From a virus, in the IMG/VR virus record IMGVR_UViG_3300025083_000135, positions 1 to 31,438 of that record: 31,438 nt of DNA. One strand, given 5' to 3'. Every line of letters starts with the position of its first letter. Position 1 is the stretch's first letter. Both the position numbers and the translations under genes were made by a program. The notes beneath the pieces are model-generated. The model was not told the DNA's origin, ran no database searches, and saw only the letters and a list, made by a program, of their open reading frames with translations. This document shows positions 25,399 through 31,438 of the stretch, one piece after another.

Positions 25399-26349
25399 TT
25401 AAAATAACATACTAAACAATAATGATCTATTAGTACTTATCAATTCGTCTTCGTCGCTATTCTTATTTGTGTACCAAACACCGCTATCACCTATTGCAGG
25501 TTCTTTTCCGTATACTGCAATGTTAGTGCCTGGATTAATACTAGTGCCGTCTGCTTGAACTGGCATTTTTAAAACGCCATCAATAGTTACAAATGAAGTT
25601 CCTGAACTGCTAAGTGTTAAGTCAGTTGCACTTGTTAATGTTGATATTGTATTGTCCTGGAATACAATGTCTTCAATTTCTGTTGTATTTTTCTTAAACT
25701 GTGCTACTTCTGCACCGTCAATAGTAATTTTTAGATTACTAACTCCGCCATCAATACTTTCGTCAAACAAATTAAGAGCTGAGTCTCCTCTTGCAATACT
25801 TTGAATTGTAATAGTTTGAATACCTGTTGTAATAGCATCATCAACATATTTTTTATTAGGCAAATCGTCATCGTCAGTAATTTGGTTTTCGTAGTCGTTT
25901 GTACCACTTACACTAACTACACCAGTTCCGCTATTAATAAGATATAAATCACCGCCACCAGTAGTAATAGCATTTGTTCTTAAACCAATAATTGCATTGT
26001 CTGCTGTTTTAAAAACAAATGTTCCTGCTTTAACTGTTTGTGTTACAGGATCATTAAAAGATGTTTGCTCATCAAATACTAATAAAGCATCTGTTGCTGT
26101 ACCTCTATCAATTTGAATACCTGCTGTGTTTTCAGTAATGCCTGAACCGCTTTCGCCTTTGTTTAAAGTAATAATGTTGTCAACTAAATCTAATGTTTGT
26201 GAATTAACAGTAGTTTGCGTACCATTAATTTGTAAGTCACCTGTAACAACAACTGTACCTGCCTGAGTACCTGTGTCAAGTGTAATAGTATTCCCACTTG
26301 ATACTCTTGCTACATAGTTACCGGTATTTACATTTAAAATTTTTGACAT
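25399..26349 (-). CDS. Tail fibre/shaft structural protein, 316 aa
   Basis: The sequence reads as a trimeric-fibre shaft: VVVTGDLQINGTQTTVNSQT followed by LDLVDNIITLN (a repeat type common in phage fibres), then NTAGIQIDRG, KKYVDDAITTGIQTITIQS near the middle and short beta repeats after it. The C-terminal GDSGVWYTNK...LISTNRSLLFSMLF looks like a small attachment end. There is no large insert. It is the first fibre gene after the head module and may be the proximal piece; that is inference. The start is supported by AAGGAATT upstream. A strong hairpin lies between it and the preceding gene. Confidence 0.72.
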   Translation of the reverse strand: MSKILNVNTGNYVARVSSGNTITLDTGTQAGTVVVTGDLQINGTQTTVNSQTLDLVDNIITLNKGESGSGITENTAGIQIDRGTATDALLVFDEQTSFNDPVTQTVKAGTFVFKTADNAIIGLRTNAITTGGGDLYLINSGTGVVSVSGTNDYENQITDDDDLPNKKYVDDAITTGIQTITIQSIARGDSALNLFDESIDGGVSNLKITIDGAEVAQFKKNTTEIEDIVFQDNTISTLTSATDLTLSSSGTSFVTIDGVLKMPVQADGTSINPGTNIAVYGKEPAIGDSGVWYTNKNSDEDELISTNRSLLFSMLF

Positions 26350-26369
26350 TTATAATTCCTTAAAGTAAT

Positions 26370-26388
26370 GGGGGTAATAAATACCCCC
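26370..26388 (-). terminator. Intergenic hairpin, possible attenuator or weak terminator
   Basis: A perfect 7-bp stem GGGGGTA/TACCCCC with a 5-nt TTTAT loop lies in the 47-nt gap between the 153-aa and 316-aa genes. The sequence after it (ATTACTTT) is a poor U-tract, so partial termination or mRNA processing/stabilisation is as likely as full termination. No separate promoter for the downstream genes is visible. Confidence 0.5.
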
Positions 26389-26396
26389 AAAATCAT

Positions 26397-26858
26397 TTAT
26401 GCGTCTTCTGTTAGATCGTCATCATCTGTACCGACTAATGTGTTATCATCGCCAGCTTCTTCCATTCTAACAATTCCTGATGCCGCGGCACCTGTTAGAG
26501 CAAATTTTAATGATTGTCCGTCTAGTGCGTTAGATCCAGTAGCACTTGGCTTTGCTAAAACAACTTTACGTCCTGTAATTTTTGCAACACCATATGTTTC
26601 TGAGTCAGCACCTTGTACTGAAATTGACATTTCACCTGCACTTAAAGCCGCAGGTAATACACCTGTTTTTAAAGTACAATCAAATGTACCGCCTGTACCG
26701 ATTTCTTCGCAACGGAACTTTTTAGATCCTAGTTGCTTAACGATAAAGCCTTCTTTAACTGCTGTGCCGTTATGAAAATTTACTTTGATTTCTGTTCCTG
26801 AAGCTGTCGGGCCTGTGCCTGCAACTGCAAAAAGTCTTTTGTTTAGTGGTCTTCCCAT
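26397..26858 (-). CDS. Conserved virion structural protein, 153 aa (decoration-type candidate)
   Basis: It begins MGRPLNKRLFAVAG and has KEGFIVKQLGSKKFRCEEIG, then LSAGEMSISVQG, and an acidic tail DDNTLVGTDDDDLTEDA. I link the MGRPLNK-start, GSKKF-centre type with structural proteins of marine T4-like phages; confirmation needs a search. It has the canonical AGGAGAAAAAAATG start shared with the capsid and scaffold genes, implying high expression. Position after the capsid gene and small size would fit a head decoration or a tail-tube-type protein, but neither is shown. Confidence 0.68.
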   Translation of the reverse strand: MGRPLNKRLFAVAGTGPTASGTEIKVNFHNGTAVKEGFIVKQLGSKKFRCEEIGTGGTFDCTLKTGVLPAALSAGEMSISVQGADSETYGVAKITGRKVVLAKPSATGSNALDGQSLKFALTGAAASGIVRMEEAGDDNTLVGTDDDDLTEDA

Positions 26859-26885
26859 TTTTTTCTCCTATATAAGTAGTCCAAT

Positions 26886-26934
26886 GCCCGTTCTATGAGC
26901 TACGCTGTGGGTACAGCATAAGTCCGCCTCGCGG
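26886..26934 (-). promoter_or_regulatory. Structured 5' leader of the 153-aa structural gene
   Basis: Three hairpins follow one another in a leader of about 87 nt: CCGC/GCGG with loop GAG (26924-26934), a 7-bp stem with loop ACCC (26902-26919) and GCTC/GGGC with a 7-nt loop (26886-26900). They are GC-rich against an AT-rich background. They may stabilise the mRNA or control translation. Confidence 0.5.
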
Positions 26935-26938
26935 CACA

Positions 26939-27340
26939 CTATCGACACAAGTATTTATCATTCCTAATGTGATTAATAAAAAATCGAATGTGATCAAAGT
27001 GTTTTGCTAGTGTTTCAAATAATTCAACATTTAAGTTATGTGTACATCTGTTATAACTTATTTTACCAATACTTGAATAGTAATTAACATTAATACCGTA
27101 TTCAGGAAATATACCTGTTACAAATAGACATGTATCACCTAGTGTTTTTGCATCTCTTGAGTGTTTTATCTCTAACATAGATTCTGCAAAAGATTTTGTT
27201 GGGAGGAAATTAGATTTATCAACATGCGAAGCAAGCAACAAAACAATATAATGTTCGATGTACTCGGGCATTTCGATGCCTGTTCTATCTCGTGTCTCTA
27301 GTACAACATCATAGAACGCTGAGGCGTACTCGTCCTTCAT
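26939..27340 (-). CDS. Conserved hypothetical protein, 133 aa
   Basis: The start is set at the ATG at 27340 (MKDEYASAFYDVVLETRD), because the frame upstream of it runs through a terminator stem and the late promoter box. It has PEYIEHYIVLLLASHVDKSN, a KTLGDTCLFVTGIFPEYGI core and a YYSSIGKISYN segment. I recall bacterial hypothetical proteins with a similar G-D-x-x-L-F-V-x-G-F-F-P...Y-Y-x-x-x-G-x-x-A-Y pattern, but no function. No ribosome site is visible between the promoter and ATG, so the mRNA may be leaderless. Its 3' end contains the late promoter of the next gene. No other early- or metabolic-type gene is in the window. Confidence 0.65.
   Translation of the reverse strand: MKDEYASAFYDVVLETRDRTGIEMPEYIEHYIVLLLASHVDKSNFLPTKSFAESMLEIKHSRDAKTLGDTCLFVTGIFPEYGINVNYYSSIGKISYNRCTHNLNVELFETLAKHFDHIRFFINHIRNDKYLCR
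26952..26959 (-). promoter_or_regulatory. T4-type late promoter box inside the 3' end of the 133-aa gene
   Basis: The minus strand reads GATAAATA followed by CTTGTG. It overlaps the codons for D-K-Y near the C-terminus and drives the 153-aa structural gene through a structured leader. Confidence 0.65.
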
Positions 27341-27345
27341 ACTAA

Positions 27346-27353
27346 TATTTAGC
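27346..27353 (-). promoter_or_regulatory. T4-type late promoter box touching the start of the 133-aa gene
   Basis: The minus strand reads GCTAAATA, and only 5 nt separate it from the ATG. With T4-like spacing the transcript would begin at or just inside the start codon. It lies 4 nt after the U-tract of the terminator. Confidence 0.55.
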
Positions 27354-27356
27354 CAA

Positions 27357-27603
27357 GAAAAAAGACTCCGAAGAGTCTTTTTAAAGTATAAGCAAAATAG
27401 GTAGGACTCGGTTATACCTACAAGCACGTACACAGAATACCATTCTATCACGCACAACCTAGTTCCGCTCGGTAGAGCAATGTGATCCTCAGTCTCTCAA
27501 CCTTGAACCTGGGTACCACCCCTAACTAGTCAAGTTCGACCCTTCTGGTAAAGGCCTCTTCCTTGCACTATAAACAAAAATTAATTACTTTTTTGTTGCT
27601 TAT
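27357..27603 (-). ncRNA. Candidate structured small RNA between a sigma70-like promoter and a UUCG terminator
   Basis: About 245 nt lacking a convincing gene, with its own promoter (27610-27638) and terminator (27359-27382) on the same strand. Possible minus-strand stems are: 7 bp pairing 27505-27511 with 27531-27537 (one G-U), GCTC-TACC-GAGC at 27467-27478, AGAAT-GGT-ATTCT at 27434-27446, and TAGGTA/TACCTA at 27398-27420. The sequence is GC-richer than its surroundings. Parts look tRNA-like, but no cloverleaf closes. It could be a phage regulatory RNA, a decayed tRNA region or a long leader with attenuation. Confidence 0.45.
27359..27382 (-). terminator. Rho-independent terminator with C(UUCG)G loop
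   Basis: Ten-bp stem AAAAAGACTC/GAGTCTTTTT with a TTCG loop closed by C-G, followed by more T. It would stop transcripts entering from the sigma70-like promoter before the 133-aa gene. Because the stem starts with an A-run it may also act on the plus strand. Confidence 0.88.
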
Positions 27604-27609
27604 GTACTT

Positions 27610-27638
27610 AATATAACAGACTTTATATATAAAGTCAA
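27610..27638 (-). promoter_or_regulatory. Sigma70-like promoter with an 18-bp palindromic operator candidate
   Basis: TTGACT (27638-27633), a 17-nt spacer and TATATT (27615-27610) give near-consensus -35 and -10 boxes on the minus strand. A perfect 18-bp palindrome, GACTTTATATATAAAGTC (27619-27636), fills the spacer and overlaps the -35 box, as an operator would. It is the only host-type promoter I see in the window. Confidence 0.68.
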
Positions 27639-27665
27639 CCTCTTTTTTGCCAAAATAGGAAAAAA

Positions 27666-27700
27666 AGTCAAAAAAATAGGCCCTCGAAAGGACCTATTTT
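27666..27700 (-). terminator. Rho-independent terminator after the major capsid gene
   Basis: The minus strand forms a 12-bp stem (one U-G pair) AAAATAGGTCCT/AGGGCCTATTTT around a TTCG loop, followed by a run of T. It lies about 25 nt after the capsid stop and closes the head operon. Confidence 0.88.
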
Positions 27701-27725
27701 AATTTTGTTTCTAAACTAAGAGATC

Positions 27726-28883
27726 TTAGCTGAAGCTTACGTTGGCAATTGAAACTTTGCCTAAGTAGTCAGCCGCGTTACCTAGTGAAGACGCAACGTT
27801 TGATAACTCAACATAACCGTAGCGTGTCATAAATGATACTACTGGCTCAAATGTTGATGGATCAAGTACAACGCCACTTGACATTAATGGAATATAAGGA
27901 GCGTAGAACGCTGGTGCGTCTGATTCGCTTGATCCTTTGTATCCAACTAATACGTCAGTGCTGTCACCTGCATATGCATCTACGTATACTTTCATTGCAC
28001 CGTTCAAAGTACCAACCATTTTAGTGTTAGTTGGAGCTTCAAAAGTACCTTCAGTTGTACGTGCAAATGCACTTGTTGTTGCAGACTGTAGGATAGTTAA
28101 TGCAAATGGTGATACCACTGCATAGTTACCTGCGCCACGACGTGTTCTTGCCGCGATATCGTTAGCAACTTTGTTGATCATAACAGCTAATGCCGCATGC
28201 TCGTCGCCTACGAATGTTGCAGTTCCTGAAACGCCGTTTTGATCATATGCTTGGCTAGCTGTACCAGCTAGTGAACGCAATGATGCAAGGATCTCTTGAT
28301 CGATCTCAGCAGTAATTTCTTGGGCTAATGCCGCCATTACTTCTGCTTCGATGTCGATGCCTTGTTGTGCTTGAGCGTCTTGAGCCGCTTCAAAAGTCCA
28401 GCGAGCTGATAGCTTTCTGGTTTTTGCTTCGACTGTCTGCTTTAAGATTTGGATTGACAATCTCTTGCCTGCTGTACCTTCTAAAGTAGCGGTTGCATCT
28501 GCTTTATCAGTTGAACCTCCACCTGAATATCCAACACCAATCTTAAATGGTGATAGAGCTTCTTCGCCTGCAGTCACATCATCTAATGTGTCTGAGTAAC
28601 GAACTCTTAATGTGTGGATTTGACCCACGGGACCTGTCATTGGCTGTACACCGACTAATTCGTTGGCGATAACAGTTGGCATAACACGTCTGATTACTGG
28701 TAGGATAACTCTGTTAAGAGTTGCAACATTCCCTGCTGAAGATGCACCTGCTGTAGCTGATTCTGCCAAATACCTTTTAGTATTTTCCAGAGTCACGCCC
28801 ATCACGGCTTTCTTATTGCCTTCTAGGCCTTCAAGAAGTGCAGTCTTAGTATCCTGCCAGCGACTTTCTAATAGTTCTGACAT
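27726..28883 (-). CDS. 23: Major capsid protein (T4 gp23-like)
   Basis: 385 aa, shorter than T4 gp23 (521 aa). It has the family core PVIRRVMPTVIANELVGVQPMTGP, residues about 61-85, then HTLRVRYSD, and the C-terminal PSTFEPVVSFMTRYGYVELS segment. The shell protein forms the hexamers of the head. Residues 39-42 read LAE/S, fitting the T4 prohead protease rule (hydrophobic-x-E, then a small residue); cleavage after Glu41 would remove a pro-region of about 41 aa that contains charged helix-like sequence. It starts with a strong AGGAGAAAAAAATG 10 nt after the scaffold gene, so is co-transcribed with it. A UUCG terminator follows. Confidence 0.93.
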   Translation of the reverse strand: MSELLESRWQDTKTALLEGLEGNKKAVMGVTLENTKRYLAESATAGASSAGNVATLNRVILPVIRRVMPTVIANELVGVQPMTGPVGQIHTLRVRYSDTLDDVTAGEEALSPFKIGVGYSGGGSTDKADATATLEGTAGKRLSIQILKQTVEAKTRKLSARWTFEAAQDAQAQQGIDIEAEVMAALAQEITAEIDQEILASLRSLAGTASQAYDQNGVSGTATFVGDEHAALAVMINKVANDIAARTRRGAGNYAVVSPFALTILQSATTSAFARTTEGTFEAPTNTKMVGTLNGAMKVYVDAYAGDSTDVLVGYKGSSESDAPAFYAPYIPLMSSGVVLDPSTFEPVVSFMTRYGYVELSNVASSLGNAADYLGKVSIANVSFS

Positions 28884-28893
28884 TTTTTTCTCC

Positions 28894-29997
28894 TTATTTC
28901 AATCCTGCAAGTCTTCTAATATCTACTACATTATCAGTAGCAGATGCTGTGCTTGCATCTATGTCATTGGTTTGTTTATTGCCTGTAATTTTTGTGCCTT
29001 CAGTGAGTGTTGCCTTGGTTTCCTTAGCTGGAGTGTTCCCTGCAATTACGCTTGGCATGTACTTATCGAAAGACTTATTAAGTTTCTCGGTTTGTACAGA
29101 TTCCAGTAAGTCAGCCATGATTTCCTTTTGTTCACCATTTAATGGTGAAAGGAGTTCATTCATAACTTCTTTTCTTTTAGCTGTGTCTTTTGCAATTCTA
29201 ATTTCAGCGTCTTTGCTTTCTACTAGTGTTGCTTTATCTTCAGCTACTTTTTTAGCTTCAGCTAATTGTTTATCTTTCAACCCAACTACTTTTAATAGTT
29301 TTGCTGTTTCGGACTTCTCATTAAGATAGCTGTTAGTATATTCTGTAGCGAAAGATTCGAAAATCTTGCGTCCAAAATCATTCTTACGAGCTGAATCAAT
29401 GTCTTCCTTCAATTGAGTCATTTCTTTATTAAGACCTTTCTCAACTGTTTCAGCAACAATTTTCGTTGCGTCTGTGATAAACTTGGATTTAACTTTAGCT
29501 AGATGTGTTTTAGCTTCACGTACTAAACGTACCTTTGTTTCAGCTAAGTCTTTTTTGTCTTCATAAAACTCTGCGATTTCTTTAGATAATGAATCAACAA
29601 CAAAATTCTCAAGTTTGGAAAACTTTCCTGCCATAGCTTTTTGATCTTCATGAAGTTCACCGATCTCTTTACCTAACTGACCAACAACAAAGTTTTTCAT
29701 TAACTCTGCGTTTTCACGCATTGCTACTGCATATTTTGCTCTTGCTTCGGCTAGTTTTTGACGATCGTCTGCGAACTCATTAAGTTCTTCTGCAAGTTTT
29801 TCTTCTAACATAGTATCAATAGCTTCCACCATTGTTGCTTTGTCATGCTCATACTTTTGAGCGAATTCCTCGCGAAGTTCAGCTGTGGCGCTCAAACGAT
29901 TCTCTTGAATCCTTTGTTCCCATGCTTGTTCGATTTCTGCTCTGATATCTTCGGAAATTGCATTATTTTCAAAGAGTGCTTTCAGTGCATCTAACAT
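28894..29997 (-). CDS. 22: Prohead scaffold/core protein (T4 gp22-like)
   Basis: 367 aa, strongly charged and almost wholly helical, lying between the protease and capsid genes as in T4. Long stretches are coiled-coil-like, such as VAEDKATLVESKDAEIRIAK. About 105-165 holds two copies of a NFVV-x-x-L-x-K-E-I-x-E-x-x-E-D-x-K repeat. The C-terminus NVVDIRRLAGLK is a distinct short tail that may contact the capsid protein. Scaffold proteins fill the prohead and are degraded by the protease; several L-x-E sites suit this. Its AGGAGAAAAAAATG start matches that of the capsid gene. Confidence 0.88.
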   Translation of the reverse strand: MLDALKALFENNAISEDIRAEIEQAWEQRIQENRLSATAELREEFAQKYEHDKATMVEAIDTMLEEKLAEELNEFADDRQKLAEARAKYAVAMRENAELMKNFVVGQLGKEIGELHEDQKAMAGKFSKLENFVVDSLSKEIAEFYEDKKDLAETKVRLVREAKTHLAKVKSKFITDATKIVAETVEKGLNKEMTQLKEDIDSARKNDFGRKIFESFATEYTNSYLNEKSETAKLLKVVGLKDKQLAEAKKVAEDKATLVESKDAEIRIAKDTAKRKEVMNELLSPLNGEQKEIMADLLESVQTEKLNKSFDKYMPSVIAGNTPAKETKATLTEGTKITGNKQTNDIDASTASATDNVVDIRRLAGLK

Positions 29998-30010
29998 TTT
30001 TTTCTCCTTG

Positions 30011-30643
30011 TTAGCGGAGACCGTTGATAATGTTCACCAACGATTCCTTTAAGTATTTCTGTGCCTTTTCGTCGCCGTTAAGTTCGCGAGCCATGTTCAT
30101 TGCCTGATACCCACCACGGGTATTTAATAAGTGTTCGTAAATAGGCGTTGGATACGCCCCTGGAGCACTTGGTTGAGCAACGGCATCAACTGTAATAATT
30201 TCAAATTCGCTGACCTCGCCGCTTCCATCTTCTTTAACATTTCCAGATCCCCTAGACGAAACACCTAATTTTACACCATTTTGTATCATGGTTTGAATTA
30301 GTTGTCCCATCGGGGTTGGAATTACTTTAAGTTTTCCGTAACCGTTTGGACCATCCATCCACATTTCTGTGATCATATGGCTTACACGATCTAAATTAAC
30401 ATTAAGTCCTTCAGGATGATCAACTTCACCTAATACACTATATCCGCCTTGGATTTGATCATTGAGCGTGTTGACAGCTCTACTAATCTCAGTTACAGGA
30501 TATACACGTTGGTTAGCGTTACGAACACCACCTTGTATGCAGATACCTTTTAGATACAGGTCTTTTCCACCTGTTTCATTCTCAGTAGTCTCAACGACCA
30601 TTTTTGCTTGGTCGAATGATAGTGTTTCAGTTAAGTTTAACAT
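30011..30643 (-). CDS. 21: Prohead core protease (T4 gp21-like)
   Basis: 210 aa, close to T4 gp21. The family's herpesvirus-assemblin-type serine protease features can be seen: GEVDHPEG with the candidate catalytic His76, KLGVSSRGSGNV with candidate Ser129/130, and ITVDAVAQPSAPGA. Conserved R-N-x-N-x-R-x-Y-P precedes them. It cleaves the scaffold, core and capsid pro-region at hydrophobic-x-E sites during head maturation. It is placed between the acidic core protein and the scaffold, the T4 order. It begins 20 nt after the core gene with an AAGGAATA ribosome site. Confidence 0.92.
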   Translation of the reverse strand: MLNLTETLSFDQAKMVVETTENETGGKDLYLKGICIQGGVRNANQRVYPVTEISRAVNTLNDQIQGGYSVLGEVDHPEGLNVNLDRVSHMITEMWMDGPNGYGKLKVIPTPMGQLIQTMIQNGVKLGVSSRGSGNVKEDGSGEVSEFEIITVDAVAQPSAPGAYPTPIYEHLLNTRGGYQAMNMARELNGDEKAQKYLKESLVNIINGLR

Positions 30644-30663
30644 CTGTTATTCCTTAATCTCAA

Positions 30664-31437
30664 TTAAGAACCAATAGTACTTTTACTATCTGTTCCAGTT
30701 TCGCCTGCGCCTTTTTTCTCTGCGCCATGGCCTTTAGCGTTTGAACTCATTGACTTAGAAGCTTTACCGCCTGGTACGTTAACGTTCCCTGCATTGTCTT
30801 CTTTAGGTGCACTTGCTTTTCCGCCTTTTTCTTCAGCTGATCCGCCAGCAATGTTACCTGCTGTTCCACCCATGTCATTTTTACCAGCAACTGGTGATTT
30901 AGTGCCGTCTGTTCCAGTATCGCCCATTTTAGGTGTTACTTTCTCTACGTACTCTCTCATTTGCTCTCCAGCAGTTTTAGTGCCTTCGAAAGCTGGTGCT
31001 TCGTCTTCTACGCTAAGTTCGGGAGCGACATCAAATGCCTCTTCCTTGTCTTCATCACCTTCGTCATCCATGTCCATGTCAGCGGCATCTTCGTCGCCTT
31101 CATCGCCATCATTGTCGCCAGCCATCATTTTTTCAAATTCTGACTTAAGATCATCAAGAGCATCTTCTAGATCAACTACACGGTCTTCGATTTCTTCTTC
31201 ATCGCCGTCCATATCGCCGTCTTCACCTTCTTCGTCGTCTGCTTCGATGTCTGCCATCATATCGTCAGCCGCGTCGCCGCCCATTGGGTCAGCTTCTGGT
31301 GTAATTTCGTCGAAGTTTTCATCAACTTCTTCGTCTGAAGCTTCGTCTACTTCTTCGTCAGTAGCTTCGTCAACTTCTTCGTCTGTTGCTTCGTTAGTCT
31401 CTTCGTCGTCTGAAGACTCATCTACTTCTTCATCTGA
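30664..31437 (-). CDS. Acidic prohead core-like protein (position of T4 gp67/gp68), N-terminus cut by window edge
   Basis: The frame is open to the right edge, giving at least 257 residues; the internal ATG at 31284 is not a convincing start since the same acidic repeat style continues upstream. The N-terminal visible part has five E/D-rich octad units of the DEEVDEA type. The centre (VVDLEDALDDLKSEFEKMM) is a likely coiled coil. The last third is Gly/Lys/Ser-rich and basic (e.g. GKASAPKEDNAGNVNVPGGK). T4 encodes the acidic core proteins gp67 and gp68 at this place, so a prohead core role is inferred. It is much longer than those (80 and about 140 aa). Confidence 0.75.
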   Translation of the reverse strand, partial: SDEEVDESSDDEETNEATDEEVDEATDEEVDEASDEEVDENFDEITPEADPMGGDAADDMMADIEADDEEGEDGDMDGDEEEIEDRVVDLEDALDDLKSEFEKMMAGDNDGDEGDEDAADMDMDDEGDEDKEEAFDVAPELSVEDEAPAFEGTKTAGEQMREYVEKVTPKMGDTGTDGTKSPVAGKNDMGGTAGNIAGGSAEEKGGKASAPKEDNAGNVNVPGGKASKSMSSNAKGHGAEKKGAGETGTDSKSTIGS

Positions 31438-31438
31438 A
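31322..31438 (-). repeat. In-frame 24-bp tandem repeat coding for acidic octads
   Basis: Three exact-period 24-bp units (31322-31345, 31346-31369, 31370-31393), then a 27-bp variant and a partial fifth unit reaching the window edge. Each codes for an S/T-D-E-E-V-D-E-A-like octad. All are in frame, so the number of units can change without loss of the reading frame. Confidence 0.8.

Noticed and set aside
27341-27457. Upstream extension of the 133-aa gene to a TTG at 27457 (172 aa)
   Set aside because: The added codons pass through the UUCG terminator stem and the late promoter box and give an unlikely aromatic-rich sequence; no ribosome site precedes the TTG.
27455-27560. tRNA-like pieces: a GCTCGGTAGAGC D-arm look-alike on the plus strand and GTTCGA/GGTTCAA-type loops
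   Set aside because: The D-loop would be only 4 nt, no 5-bp anticodon stem or 7-bp acceptor stem can be closed on either strand, and T-arm pairing is 3-4 bp at best. At most a decayed tRNA.
31282-31284. ATG at 31284 as the true start of the acidic core protein
   Set aside because: No AGGAG-type site lies upstream and the same acidic octad frame stays open to the window edge, so the start is outside.
31322-31438. CRISPR array suggested by 24-bp direct repeats
   Set aside because: Units are contiguous without spacers, in frame, and code for acidic octads.
1-31438. Integrase, transposase, insertion sequence or attachment site
   Set aside because: No recombinase motifs or terminal inverted repeats are seen; the window reads as continuous lytic-phage late genes.

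Overview
This window is the late, virion-structural part of a T4-like (myovirus) phage genome, most likely a marine phage of the cyanophage/pelagiphage type. Every convincing gene lies on the minus strand, so transcription runs from high to low coordinates. The DNA is AT-rich, genes nearly abut, strong AGGAG-type ribosome sites precede most starts, and T4-style late promoter boxes (N-N-TAAATA) sit just upstream of many genes. The host cannot be fixed from the sequence. Marine origin is inferred from protein types I associate with marine T4-like phages, not from a database search.

Head module (31438 to 27726): an acidic, repeat-rich prohead-core-like protein cut by the right edge, then a gp21-type prohead protease, a gp22-type coiled-coil scaffold and a gp23-type major capsid protein. 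This is the classic T4 order. A UUCG-loop terminator closes the module.

Control region (27725 to 26860): a sigma70-like promoter with a perfect 18-bp palindrome in its spacer, about 245 nt of structured non-coding sequence, a second UUCG terminator, a late promoter touching the start of a 133-codon gene, and a structured leader for the next gene. The promoter-terminator pair looks like a free-standing small RNA gene.

Tail-fibre/adhesin module (26858 to 1162): small structural proteins alternate with four very large fibres (1351, 1238, 1862 and 1613 aa). The fibres form two paralogous pairs. They carry chitin-binding-like repeats, beta-helix regions, and inserted LamG-like, Asp-box propeller, dockerin/EF-hand-like and DNDxDG-family domains. 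Three tandem paralogues with 29-31 cysteines each and glycine runs follow, then a probable fibre-assembly chaperone and a terminator. Late promoters divide the module into short transcription units.

Left edge (1045 to 1): a glycosyltransferase-9-like gene with a TTG start, its own late promoter and no stop inside the window. As a set, the genes make and mature the head, then build a long multi-fibre host-recognition apparatus. The glycosyltransferase may modify the virion or the host surface.
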